The notes under the pieces are model-generated. The model worked only from the letters and a program-made list of their open reading frames with translations. It did not search any database and was not told the origin of the DNA. Both the position numbers and the translations under genes were made by a program. Source: Ruminococcus sp. (GTDB lineage: Bacteria > Bacillota > Clostridia > Oscillospirales > Ruminococcaceae). Taken from it: a stretch of 39,680 nt of DNA. The first letter of the stretch is position 1; each line of letters opens with the position of its first letter. Of the stretch, positions 32,821 through 39,680 are shown one piece after another. The stretch lies in assembly GCA_021202895.1 (NCBI GenBank), contig JAJQCE010000015.1:1-39680 (forward strand). Direction: 5' to 3'.

Positions 32821-34731
32821 TTATTTTTTCACCCGTCCCGCTCTCATTGCATTTAAAATTGCCAAAATTGCTACTCCTACATCAGCAAAAACGGCAAGCC
32901 ACATATTTGTAAAGCCCAGTGCGCTTGTTACCAGCACCACCGCTTTTATGCCGAGAGCAAAAGAAATGTTCTGATATACAATTCTGATTGTTTTTTTCGA
33001 GATTTTTATCGCTTCTGCGATTGCAGACGGATTGTCGTTCATTAAAACTATGTCGGCCGCCTCGATTGCGGCGTCCGAGCCTGCCGCTCCCATTGCGATT
33101 CCCACGTCCGCTCTTGAAAGCACAGGGGCATCGTTAATTCCATCACCTACAAAAGCTGTAGCTCCGTTCGCCTGAGATATGATTTCCTCGGCATATTCCA
33201 CCTTTTGCTCTGGCAAAAGCTCTGCGTGAAGCTCGTCAATCTCCAAGCCTTGCGCCGCCGATTTAGCCGCCGCATTGTTGTCGCCTGTAAGCATTATCGT
33301 CTTTATTCCCATCGACTTTAAACTCTTAATCGCTTTCGCCGAATCGGATTTAAGCATATCGCTTATCTCCAAAGCCCCCATAAATTTACCGTCACAGCTT
33401 ACATATACGACTGTGCCTTCGTTCACTGTTTTAGATAATACAGCCAAAGCTCTTAAGTCAGAGCCTATACCTATTCTTTCCTGCGTTACAGTCTGGCAGC
33501 TTTCTGCTATAAAGTCAAAATTACCAGCGCAGATTTTCCTGCCGTTAAGCGTACAGCTTACGCCCTTGCCTGCGATTTCATGATAATCTTCAACCTCAAG
33601 CGGCTCAATGCCCATCTCCTGCGCCTTTTCCACCAACGACTTTGCTATAAGGTGATTAGATTCACTTTCAGCCAAAGCCGCAAGCTTTATCAGCTCGCTC
33701 TCTTCACAGCCGTAAGGGTCAACTCTTGCAACCGAAAAGCTGCCTTTTGTGAGAGTTCCCGTCTTGTCAAAAATTATCGTGTTCGCTTTTGCAAGCGTTT
33801 CCATGTAATTTCCGCCCTTGATGAGTATTCCCTGCTTTGAAGCTCCGCCAATTCCGCCGAAAAAGCTCATAGGCACGCTTATAACCAGTGCGCACGGGCA
33901 GGACACTACAAGAAACGTCAGCGCTCTCGTTATCCACATAGCCCAGCCTGAGCCTGTAACGAGCGGAGGGATAACCGCCAAAAGCACAGCCGCTCCGACC
34001 ACGGCGGGAGTGTAAATTCTCGCAAAGCGTGTGATAAAGTTTTCCGTCCTCGCCTTTTTTGACGAAGCCGTTTCCACTAGCTCAAGAATTTTTGAAACAG
34101 TAGATTCCCCGAAAGGCTTCTGAACCTTGACGGTGATTGTGCCGCTTAAGTTTACACAGCCGCTTAAAATTTCAGTTCCTGCAACAGCCTCACCTGGCAG
34201 GCTTTCACCTGTGAGCGCTGAGGTGTCAAGCGTGCTTTCGCCATCGACGACAATGCCGTCAAGCGGCACCTTTTCACCTGGACGCACCTCGATAAGCTCG
34301 CCAATATTAACCTCGCTCGGATGAAGCTCTTTCCTTTCACCGTCACGCAAAACAACTGCGCTGTCGGGACGAATGTCCATAAGCTCGGCTATGTTCCTGC
34401 GTGATTTTGCAGTCGCTATGCTCTGAAAAAGCTCGCCCACCTGATAAAAGAGCATTACCGCCGCACCCTCGCTGTACTCGCCGATAATCATAGCGCCAAT
34501 TGTAGCAACCGTCATAAGAAAGTTTTCGTCAAACACCTGTCCATGACCTATGTTGCGAACCGCCTTGAAAACGACGTCATAGCCTGCAATCGCAAAGGGT
34601 ATCAGAAAGATGACGACAAGAGCCGCTTTCGGCAGAGTGACAATGTGTGAAATTACCATCGCCGCCGCCAGCAAAACAAGCGCAGAAATTATTCTTATCA
34701 GCATTTTTTTCTGCTTGTGAGTAAGCTTCAT
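32821..34731 (-). CDS. cadA: P1B-type heavy-metal ATPase, Zn/Cd class
   Basis: 636 residues. Membrane helices frame the standard P-type motifs: TGES (actuator), SCPCAL (metal-binding helix, near residue 280), DKTGTLT (phosphorylated Asp, near 320), TGDN and GDGINDAP. The CPC motif plus the last-helix DVGVAILAILNAMR fit zinc/cadmium/lead exporters (P1B-2). No N-terminal metal-binding domain is present; a separate gene encodes it directly upstream. The usual HP motif of the nucleotide domain reads HL (ESNHLIAKS). The inner-membrane-type pump would export excess Zn2+ or Cd2+. It is last in an operon with an ArsR sensor. Symbol used in the broad sense; zntA would also be fair. Confidence 0.9.
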   Translation of the reverse strand: MKLTHKQKKMLIRIISALVLLAAAMVISHIVTLPKAALVVIFLIPFAIAGYDVVFKAVRNIGHGQVFDENFLMTVATIGAMIIGEYSEGAAVMLFYQVGELFQSIATAKSRRNIAELMDIRPDSAVVLRDGERKELHPSEVNIGELIEVRPGEKVPLDGIVVDGESTLDTSALTGESLPGEAVAGTEILSGCVNLSGTITVKVQKPFGESTVSKILELVETASSKKARTENFITRFARIYTPAVVGAAVLLAVIPPLVTGSGWAMWITRALTFLVVSCPCALVISVPMSFFGGIGGASKQGILIKGGNYMETLAKANTIIFDKTGTLTKGSFSVARVDPYGCEESELIKLAALAESESNHLIAKSLVEKAQEMGIEPLEVEDYHEIAGKGVSCTLNGRKICAGNFDFIAESCQTVTQERIGIGSDLRALAVLSKTVNEGTVVYVSCDGKFMGALEISDMLKSDSAKAIKSLKSMGIKTIMLTGDNNAAAKSAAQGLEIDELHAELLPEQKVEYAEEIISQANGATAFVGDGINDAPVLSRADVGIAMGAAGSDAAIEAADIVLMNDNPSAIAEAIKISKKTIRIVYQNISFALGIKAVVLVTSALGFTNMWLAVFADVGVAILAILNAMRAGRVKK

Positions 34732-34761
34732 AGTCCGTCATCCTTTCCTTAAATTTGCGCT

Positions 34762-34992
34762 TTAGTCAAACAGCACCGTGCAATCGGGTTCTACTCTCCT
34801 GACGCACTTTTTAACCTGCTTTATAACCTTATCATGACTGTCCTCGTCAAATTCAAGCGTCATTTTTTGCAGCATAAAATTAACCTCGCAGCTTTCCACG
34901 CCGTCAAGCTTGTTTACGGCGTCCTGCATCTTACGAGCGCAGTTTGCACAGTCTAAATCCTCCATAGCGTAAACCTTTTTTACCATTGCCAT
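34762..34992 (-). CDS. Stand-alone heavy-metal-associated (HMA) domain protein
   Basis: 76 residues from ATG 34992 (AAAGG upstream). The ferredoxin-like HMA pattern is VKKVYAMEDLDCANCARKMQ with the metal-binding Cys-x-x-Cys, then VNKLDGVESCEVNFMLQKMTLEF. The DxDCANC form is typical of the Zn/Cd ATPase N-domain, here split off as its own gene 30 bp before the ATPase. Likely a metallochaperone that feeds the pump. A palindromic element sits in its leader at 35021. Confidence 0.85.
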   Translation of the reverse strand: MAMVKKVYAMEDLDCANCARKMQDAVNKLDGVESCEVNFMLQKMTLEFDEDSHDKVIKQVKKCVRRVEPDCTVLFD

Positions 34993-35020
34993 ACAAATCA
35001 AATCCTTTCTGTATATTTTA

Positions 35021-35179
35021 GGCAGCAGCGCACAAAGATTGTGCGGTAGATGCGCAGTCAAATTTTTCGTCAGATGAAGCAAAAAACGGAGTGAATACTT
35101 TGTGTATTCACGAGTATTTTTGTAAAATATGACGGAAAATGTGCAAGCAGATGCCGTGCAAGCTTTGTGCGCTGCTGCC
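35021..35179 (-). repeat. Long palindromic hairpin element, copy 2 (between arsR and HMA genes)
   Basis: On the minus strand it begins GGCAGCAGCGCACAAAG and ends CTTTGTGCGCTGCTGCC (17 bp perfect arms). The interior is nearly identical to 27923-28090. The outer arms differ from copy 1 (GGCGAC...GTCGCC) but pair within each copy. It lies between the ArsR stop and the HMA start, so it is transcribed within the operon and could set the level of the downstream genes. Confidence 0.8.
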
Positions 35180-35189
35180 TTATAAAAGA

Positions 35190-35540
35190 CTATTCCTCAA
35201 CGTGTTCCATTCCCTTTTCGATAATGGAACGAACATGGTCGTCGGAAAGCGAATAATAAACTATCTTTCCCTCCCTGCGAAAGCGCACAAGCTTATTGTT
35301 TTTAAGCACTCTGAGCTGATGAGAGCAGGCGGTTTGCGACAGCCCTAAAAGCTGCGCCATATCTCCCACACAAAGCTCTTCCTCCAAGAGCGCATACAAA
35401 ATTCTGATTCTTGTCGTATCGCCGAAAATCTTGAAAAACTCCGCCAGGTCGTACAGAGTTTCCTCCGGCGGCATTTCATTAAGCACCTTGTTCACAACAT
35501 CGCTGTGAACACAGCACATTTCATTAGCTTCCCTTTCCAT
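35190..35540 (-). CDS. ArsR/SmtB-family metal-sensing repressor
   Basis: 116 residues. Winged helix with LAEFFKIFGDTTRIRILYAL, recognition helix SQTACSHQLRVLKNNKLVRF and wing REGKIVYY. The C-terminus reads DDHVRSIIEKGMEHVEE, which fits the alpha5 zinc site D-x-H-x10-H-x2-E of SmtB/CzrA exactly. The alpha3N cysteine site of CadC (ELCVCD) is reduced to ELCVGD, so Zn(II) rather than Cd/Pb is the likely effector. Its ATG overlaps the stop of the methyltransferase gene by one base. Probably represses its own operon from the operator at 36178-36213. Confidence 0.9.
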   Translation of the reverse strand: MEREANEMCCVHSDVVNKVLNEMPPEETLYDLAEFFKIFGDTTRIRILYALLEEELCVGDMAQLLGLSQTACSHQLRVLKNNKLVRFRREGKIVYYSLSDDHVRSIIEKGMEHVEE

Positions 35541-36157
35541 TATACTGCTCCTTTCTTAATTATCGCCATTCCCATCGGGATTTTGCCGTCTGAAAATTTA
35601 AACTCACATTCGCCTAAATTAAAGCTCTCGATTAACTCTGCATACTGTTCAAGCATCCAGTATCTCTTAGCTGAAAAGCCAAACCTCTTGTAAAGCTTTA
35701 ACAGCCGCTCTCCGCTGCTTGCCTCGCCAAGCAGATATGTCGGCAAAATTATTTTTCCGCCGTCCTTTGCTACCCTGCAAAGCTCCCTTACCACAGTCTG
35801 CGGCTCGTCAATCAAGTGCAGCACATTAGCCGCAATCGTCACATCAAAGCAAGCGTCCTTAAACGGCAGGCGGCAAATATCGCACGTTTTGAAATATAAA
35901 TTGTCTATCTCGTATTTTTTAGCCTTTGTATGAGTCTGTTTAAGCATTTTAGTTGATAAATCAAGACAGACCACGCTCTGCGCCTTTTGAGAAAGCTCGA
36001 CAGCGACTGCGCCTGTTCCGCAGGCAGCGTCAAGCACCTTGTCGCCAACATTCACCTGATCAAAACATTCCCAAATCATTTCATTATAGACTTGAGCGTT
36101 AAAGCGCTGAGATAGGTCATAAATCCCTGCCCATTTATCCCAAAAATCACTTTTCAT
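35540..36157 (-). CDS. Class I SAM-dependent methyltransferase
   Basis: 205 residues with GAGGTG upstream of ATG 36157. Motif I VLDAACGTGAVAVELS, motif II CLDLSTKML, motif post-I CDICRLPF and ANVLHLI are clear: a UbiE/Methyltransf_11 type small-molecule methyltransferase, cytoplasmic. It is the first gene of the metal-resistance operon and overlaps arsR by one base. A role in metal or metalloid detoxification is possible from context, but the substrate is unknown. Confidence 0.8.
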   Translation of the reverse strand: MKSDFWDKWAGIYDLSQRFNAQVYNEMIWECFDQVNVGDKVLDAACGTGAVAVELSQKAQSVVCLDLSTKMLKQTHTKAKKYEIDNLYFKTCDICRLPFKDACFDVTIAANVLHLIDEPQTVVRELCRVAKDGGKIILPTYLLGEASSGERLLKLYKRFGFSAKRYWMLEQYAELIESFNLGECEFKFSDGKIPMGMAIIKKGAV

Positions 36158-36177
36158 TTTAACACCTCAAAATCAAA

Positions 36178-36236
36178 GTTCATGTGTTCATATGCTTATC
36201 TGTTCATATTATACATCATACAGATCTCTTTGTCAA
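36178..36236 (-). promoter_or_regulatory. Promoter and likely ArsR operator of the cad operon
   Basis: Minus strand: TTGACA (36236-36231), 17 bp spacer, TATAAT (36213-36208). The sequence overlapping and following the -10 box has ATATGAACA twice, 16 bp apart, and a third ATGAAC. Repeated ATGAACA boxes over the start of transcription are typical of SmtB/ArsR operators. Confidence 0.8.
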
Positions 36237-36303
36237 GTACTTTTTGAAAAAAATTTATTTTTTTTGCAAAGTATAATAAATGAACGCAAACAAAGCAGGG
36301 AAT

Positions 36304-36374
36304 GGGTGGACACTAGTCTATGTTTGAGCTTCTATCTTAGTTAGTCCACCCTAGAGTTTTGCTCCGCAAAACTC
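36304..36374 (-). repeat. Composite hairpin element E2
   Basis: On the minus strand AGGGGAGTTTTGC-GGA-GCAAAACTC (36374-36354) then arm GGGTGGAC (36351-36344), a 32 nt loop, and arm GTCCACCC (36311-36304). Same plan as E1 and the array copies, with different arms. It lacks the CRISPR-repeat end. Confidence 0.75.
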
Positions 36375-36395
36375 CCCTATTTTAGTTAGACGAAC

Positions 36396-36610
36396 GAACT
36401 GTGCAAAATGAAAAGCATGAACTAAATTTCTCGTCAGCCCCATCAAAAACAGGGGCATTTTGCTTGCAAAATGCAGGGACGAACTGTGCAAAATGAAAAG
36501 CATGAACTAAATTTCTCGTCAGCCCCATCAAAAACAGGGGCATTTTGCTTGCAAAATGCAGGGACGAACTGTGCAAAATGAAAAGCATGAGCTAAATTTC
36601 TCGTTCGTCC
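36396..36610 (+). repeat. 85 bp tandem repeats, composite element E3
   Basis: The motif starting GAACTGTGCAAAATG occurs at 36396, 36481 and 36566 (period 85 bp). Each unit has GCATTTTGC-TT-GCAAAATGC, then GGGACGAAC. The last unit closes with GTTCGTCC (36603-36610), pairing with GGACGAAC at 36562-36569. Plan and flanks (CAAAAACAGGGG) match the other composite elements. The rest of the gap between 36158 and 36757 holds the cad promoter and nothing else I can name. Confidence 0.75.
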
Positions 36611-36756
36611 AGACAAGTACTTTTTGGAAAAAATCAGCGGCGGATTATGGGATAAGAGTGGGGAAAGTTAGACAAATATTTTGCTTGATTAAACAAAAAA
36701 TCCATAAATGTATGCTACAATATCACCATAGAAATTATGAGGATTGAGGCGAGAGT

Positions 36757-37701
36757 ATGGAAAATGCGCAGGTGATTGGCACCAGAGTGCTGATAATGGC
36801 GGTGATTCTGATAATCGGCGCAGTCGCTTACAAGGCTGGAGTTATCAGCAAGGAGGGGACTAAGCAGCTGTCGGCGGTCGAGCTTAAAATTGTCAATCCG
36901 CTGATGATTTTTATGTCCTATCAATCGGATTTTGACGTTTCACGGCTTAAGGGACTGATGTGGACGTTTGTTCTTTCGGCGGCAAGCTTTGCTGTTATTA
37001 TTCCTCTTGCGACGCTTTTAAAGCGAAAAAGCAATGAGAGCTATTCGGTTGAACGATTTTCCTGTATTTATTCAAACTGCGGTTTTATGGGGATACCGCT
37101 GATTAACGCTCTTTATGGGAGCGACGGCGTGCTTTATCTGACTGCTTACATAACAATTTTTAATTTGCTGGTTTTTACGCATGGGTATATGCTTATGAAG
37201 GAGGAAACGGACTTTTCCGCTTTTATCTCCGCTGTGAAATCGCCTACGATTATTGCTGTTTTTGTCGGGCTGATTTGCTATGTGCTGAATTTGCGCCTTG
37301 GAAGTATTCCTTATGTGGGAGATGTTTTTGACAGCGCATTGCAGCTTGTTGCAGATATGAATACGCCGCTTGCAATGCTGATTGCAGGAGCAACTGCCGC
37401 ACAGAGCAATCTTTTAAAAGCGGTCAGGGATAAGGGTATTCTCAGCACCTGCTTTTACAAGCTGCTGCTTTTGCCGATGGTGATAATACTGCTTATCGCC
37501 ATGCTCCCCGAAGGCGTGCCGCAGATGTCAAAGCTGATAGTCTGCATAGCCTGCGCCTGTCCTGCCGCTACAACGGGGACTATGTTCGCACTGCTTTTTG
37601 ACAAAAATGCAAACCGATGTTCGGAAATTTTTGCGTTGAGCACGATTCTTTCAATAGCAACCCTGCCGATAATCACAGCGACAGCTTCACTGCTGATATG
37701 A
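36757..37701 (+). CDS. AEC (auxin efflux carrier) family transporter
   Basis: 314 residues, ten predicted membrane spans in two halves: an N-terminal block with YKAGVISKEGTKQLSAVELKIVNPLMIF, a central SNCGFMGIPLINALYG and a C-terminal ACPAATTGTMFALLF. These Asn/Gly/Pro breaks are the AEC hallmark. Bacterial members move organic acids such as malate, malonate or lactate across the membrane. GAGG lies about 8 bp upstream of ATG 36757. Single-gene unit; substrate unknown. Confidence 0.9.
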   Translation: MENAQVIGTRVLIMAVILIIGAVAYKAGVISKEGTKQLSAVELKIVNPLMIFMSYQSDFDVSRLKGLMWTFVLSAASFAVIIPLATLLKRKSNESYSVERFSCIYSNCGFMGIPLINALYGSDGVLYLTAYITIFNLLVFTHGYMLMKEETDFSAFISAVKSPTIIAVFVGLICYVLNLRLGSIPYVGDVFDSALQLVADMNTPLAMLIAGATAAQSNLLKAVRDKGILSTCFYKLLLLPMVIILLIAMLPEGVPQMSKLIVCIACACPAATTGTMFALLFDKNANRCSEIFALSTILSIATLPIITATASLLI

Positions 37702-37806
37702 CGTCACTTTAAGGGAACGCTGTAAGGCTTTTGCGGCAGACTGCGTAAATAATGACTTGAGCAAAGCTAAATCTGCATTAAATTAAGCCATTTTCAAGAA
37801 AATTAC

Positions 37807-37861
37807 GGCGAACCTGCTAAAAAAATCAAGAAAAAAAGACACGAAAAATACTAGGTTCGCC
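37807..37861 (+). repeat. Arm-loop-arm stem in the gap before the array
   Basis: GGCGAACCT (37807-37815) pairs with AGGTTCGCC (37853-37861) across an A-rich 37 nt loop. Similar in plan to the arm modules of the composite elements, but with no hairpin next to it. Function unknown. Apart from this and the array promoter I see nothing between 37702 and 38000. Confidence 0.45.
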
Positions 37862-37997
37862 AAAAAACGCACTTGAAGGAATGGAGAATAAATTTAGTAT
37901 AAATCTCTCCGCCTGTTTATTTCATTGCTTTGCAAAAGTCGCACAATTTCGCAGTTTTTTGCCGAATTTTCGTTTAAGAAATTTTTCCAAAAGGAGC

Positions 37998-38026
37998 TTG
38001 ACAAATAAGGGAAAAGGGTGTATAAT
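37998..38026 (+). promoter_or_regulatory. Consensus promoter of the CRISPR array
   Basis: TTGACA at 37998-38003, 17 bp spacer, TATAAT at 38021-38026, about 78 bp before the first full repeat and directed into it. It fixes the array orientation as plus. Confidence 0.85.
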
Positions 38027-38029
38027 AAA

Positions 38030-38103
38030 AGAGGTGCAAGTGAAACGGAGAACCTCATTCACATATTTGGTACTTTAAACCCGTGCAAGGCACAACATAT
38101 AGC
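38030..38103 (+). promoter_or_regulatory. CRISPR leader with two anti-repeat segments and a degenerate repeat
   Basis: The predicted RNA starts near GAGGTGCAAG (38031-38040), complementary to the first 10 nt of the repeat. At 38055-38077 the sequence ACCTCATTCACATATTTGGTAC is a worn copy of the repeat core. GTGCAAGGC (38084-38092) pairs with GCCTTGCAC (38102-38110), which includes the start of repeat 1. So two leader segments can compete for the first repeat. Confidence 0.6.
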
Positions 38104-38855
38104 CTTGCACCTCACTCGTATATGGGTATTGATACCTCCATGAGCAGATTTGTAACGCTTGTCTGCGGCTTGCACCTCACTCGTATATGGGTATTGATAC
38201 ATGAGCTTGCAGATATTCCTGCTGATGAAAATGTCTTGCACCTCACTCGTATATGGGTATTGATACTGGGCAACATTTTTACAAATTTCAGCCCACATAA
38301 CTTGCACCTCACTCGTATATGGGTATTGATACAAACACATGGTGATGACCCTTATGCCCTTTATCACTTGCACCTCACTCGTATATGGGTATTGATACTA
38401 CATAAATCACTAGCACGCAAACCAATATTTATCTTGCACCTCACTCGTATATGGGTATTGATACCCGTGGTAGATGCCGCGATATGTTCGTAAAAACAAC
38501 TTGCACCTCACTCGTATATGGGTATTGATACTTTTTGATTGATGATACAATAGATGCTGATACACTTGCACCTCACTCGTATATGGGTATTGATACATTT
38601 CAAATTCATTAATGAAACCTCTCGGACTCTTGCACCTCACTCGTATATGGGTATTGATACATCGCTCAAGTATTCCTCCCACACCCAGTTTGTAAAACTT
38701 GCACCTCACTCGTATATGGGTATTGATACTTGTTTGCTCCATCATCCACCGCATAAACTCCGCACTTGCACCTCACTCGTATATGGGTATTGATATAATG
38801 TTCTTTAATAAATTACGTTATCTGGGAGATCCTTGCACCTCACTCGTATATGGGT

Positions 38856-39028
38856 TGTTTAGGTGTGAACAAAAGTCGCAATTACTCTAACAAAACCTGG
38901 GAAATTTGACTGGTTTTGCGAAGCAAAATTGAAGCTGTTCAAGCTTCAAAAGTCAAATTTGTAGGGCAGACAGTTTTTGCGTTAGCAAAAACATAAGTAA
39001 AAGCTCAAATCTTGGTTCGTGTCTGTCC
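38856..39028 (+). repeat. Composite hairpin element E4 within the array
   Basis: 173 bp following the truncated repeat: TTTAGG, AAAAGTCGCAATTACTCTAAC, a long stem AAATTTGACT/AGTCAAATTT enclosing TTTTGC-GAA-GCAAAA and TTGAAGC/GCTTCAA hairpins, then arm GGGCAGAC (38964-38971), an inner GTTTTTGC-GTTA-GCAAAAAC hairpin and arm GTCTGTCC (39021-39028). Near-identical to E6. Confidence 0.85.
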
Positions 39029-39163
39029 GTCACTCGTATATGGGTATTTAGGTATGTGCAAAAGTTGCAAGTAGTCTAACAAAAACTGGGGAGTTTGCCG
39101 CAAGGCAAACTCATAGGGCTTGCAAGCAAAAAGAAAAGCTCAAGCAAAAGCTCTAGCAAGCCC
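39029..39163 (+). repeat. Composite hairpin element E5 within the array
   Basis: Begins with a partial repeat (CACTCGTATATGGGTATT), then TTAGG, AAAAGTTGCAAGTAGTCTAAC, hairpin GAGTTTGCC-GCAA-GGCAAACTC (39091-39112), arm GGGCTTGC (39116-39123), loop of 32 nt and arm GCAAGCCC (39156-39163). The arms differ from E4 yet pair with each other. Confidence 0.85.
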
Positions 39164-39451
39164 GTGCACCATCACTCGTATATGGGTATTGATACCGGTG
39201 TAATTGACGGAGAGGACTTAAATCCTGATCTTGCACCTCACTCGTATATGGGTATTGATACTACTTGCAGCGGAAGTCCGACAATTACAATGATCTTGCA
39301 CCTCACTCGTATATGGGTATTGATACGTCCACCGAGGATTTGTTAATCACTTCGGCCGAACTTGCACCTTACTCGTATATGGGTATTGATACTGCTCTCT
39401 TCTTCGGAGTGGTCTAACATATAGACCCTTGCACCTCACTCGTATATGGGT

Positions 39452-39624
39452 TGTTTAGGTTCAAGCAAAAGTCGCAATTACTCAAACAAAACCTGGGAAA
39501 TTTGACTGGTTTTGCGAAGCAAAATTGAAGCTGTTCAAGCTTCAAAAGTCAAATTTGTAGGGCAGACGGTTTTTGCGTTAGCAAAAACATTATGAAAAGC
39601 TAAAATCTTGGTTCGTGTCTGTCC
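39452..39624 (+). repeat. Composite hairpin element E6 within the array
   Basis: 173 bp, the same length as E4 with about ten differences (for example GGTTCAAGC for GGTGTGAAC). Same stems and same GGGCAGAC/GTCTGTCC arms. Confidence 0.85.
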
Positions 39625-39680
39625 GTGCACCTCACTCGTATATGGGTTGTTTAGGTGTGAACAAAAGTTGCAAGTAGTCT
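39625..39680 (+). repeat. Composite element E7, cut by window end
   Basis: Repeat core GTGCACCTCACTCGTATATG, then TTGTTTAGG and AAAAGTTGCAAGTAGTCT, matching the start of E5. The rest is outside the window. Confidence 0.8.

Larger units (their letters stand above)
38104..39680 (+). CRISPR. CRISPR array, interrupted by composite elements; continues past window
   Basis: The 32 nt repeat begins CTTGCACCTCACTCG and ends GTATTGATAC. Full repeats start at 38104, 38169, 38235, 38301, 38367, 38433, 38500, 38565, 38629, 38698 and 38765 (last base changed), separated by unique spacers of 32-37 nt. At 38832 a repeat is cut after 24 nt and runs into element E4. After E5, four more repeats (39164 altered, 39230, 39295, 39361 with one change) carry 33-35 nt spacers, and at 39428 another truncated repeat leads into E6. 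Length and the ATTGATAC end resemble type I/III repeats, but no cas gene is in the window and the subtype cannot be assigned. Degeneration lies on the leader-distal side, as expected for older repeats. Confidence 0.85.

Noticed and set aside
37881-38078. Plus-strand frame of 65 codons over the CRISPR promoter
   Set aside because: It lies in AT-rich leader DNA, spans the consensus promoter, and has no ribosome site.
38030-38103. tracrRNA for a Cas9-type system in the leader
   Set aside because: The anti-repeats are only 9-10 nt, lie on the array transcript itself, and there is no terminator hairpin set or cas9; repeat length 32 is also wrong for type II.
38059-39346. Open frames across the CRISPR array encoding repeated APHSYMGID or LHLTRIWVLI peptides
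   Set aside because: They are the array repeat read in different frames; period and sequence follow repeat-spacer units, with no ribosome sites.

Overview
The window looks like a chromosomal segment of a low-to-mid GC gut Firmicute, most like Ruminococcus or another Oscillospirales/Clostridia member. This rests on strong TTGACA-17-TATAAT promoters, AGGAGG ribosome sites, lipobox lipoproteins, cytosolic LacI-like/GGDEF fusions and a MATE/AEC/CadA gene repertoire. The genus is an inference; there is no rRNA, tRNA or phylogenetic marker stronger than prmA, serA and serC. No transposase, integrase or phage gene was seen.

Layout. 1-6.7 kb: tandem cassettes, each a small secreted protein followed by an acidic lipoprotein. 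Promoter, 5' UTR, RBS and signal peptide are the same from cassette to cassette, while the mature proteins differ. 6.8-11 kb, minus strand: a secreted C39-like cysteine protease, a YgjP-type metallopeptidase, an SH3-domain membrane protein, a hypoxanthine-DNA glycosylase and a VanY-like carboxypeptidase. 11.3-16.2 kb, plus strand: a three-gene operon of two different dynamin-like GTPases around an M48-like protein whose zinc motif is destroyed. 16.3-17.6 kb: prmA and a PII-like protein. 17.8-25.3 kb: a cyclic-di-GMP island with two proteins joining a LacI-type binding domain to GGDEF and, between them, an EAL phosphodiesterase with an unusual glycine-rich repeat tail. 25.4-32.6 kb: two MATE exporters, a hypothetical gene, and serC-serA with a small membrane protein. 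32.8-36.2 kb: a zinc/cadmium resistance operon (methyltransferase, ArsR/SmtB sensor, separate HMA metallochaperone, P1B ATPase). 36.8-37.7 kb: an AEC transporter. 38.0-39.7 kb: a CRISPR array with its own promoter and leader but no cas gene in the window; it runs off the end.

The non-coding DNA is unusually structured. Three families of hairpin repeats are visible. (1) A multi-hairpin 5' leader directly behind a strong promoter, upstream of the SH3 gene and upstream of the EAL gene. (2) A roughly 160 bp long-palindrome element in the serC leader and the HMA/cadA leader, whose closing stems differ but keep pairing. (3) Composite elements made of one hairpin plus an arm-loop-arm module whose arms differ from copy to copy. 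Several of these sit inside the CRISPR array, and one copy 7 kb away carries the first 24 nt of the CRISPR repeat at its end.

Best candidates for something undescribed: the CRISPR-repeat-tipped composite elements, the dynamin / dead-M48 / dynamin operon, the shared structured leader RNA, the secreted-protein/lipoprotein cassettes, and the EAL protein with the repeat tail.
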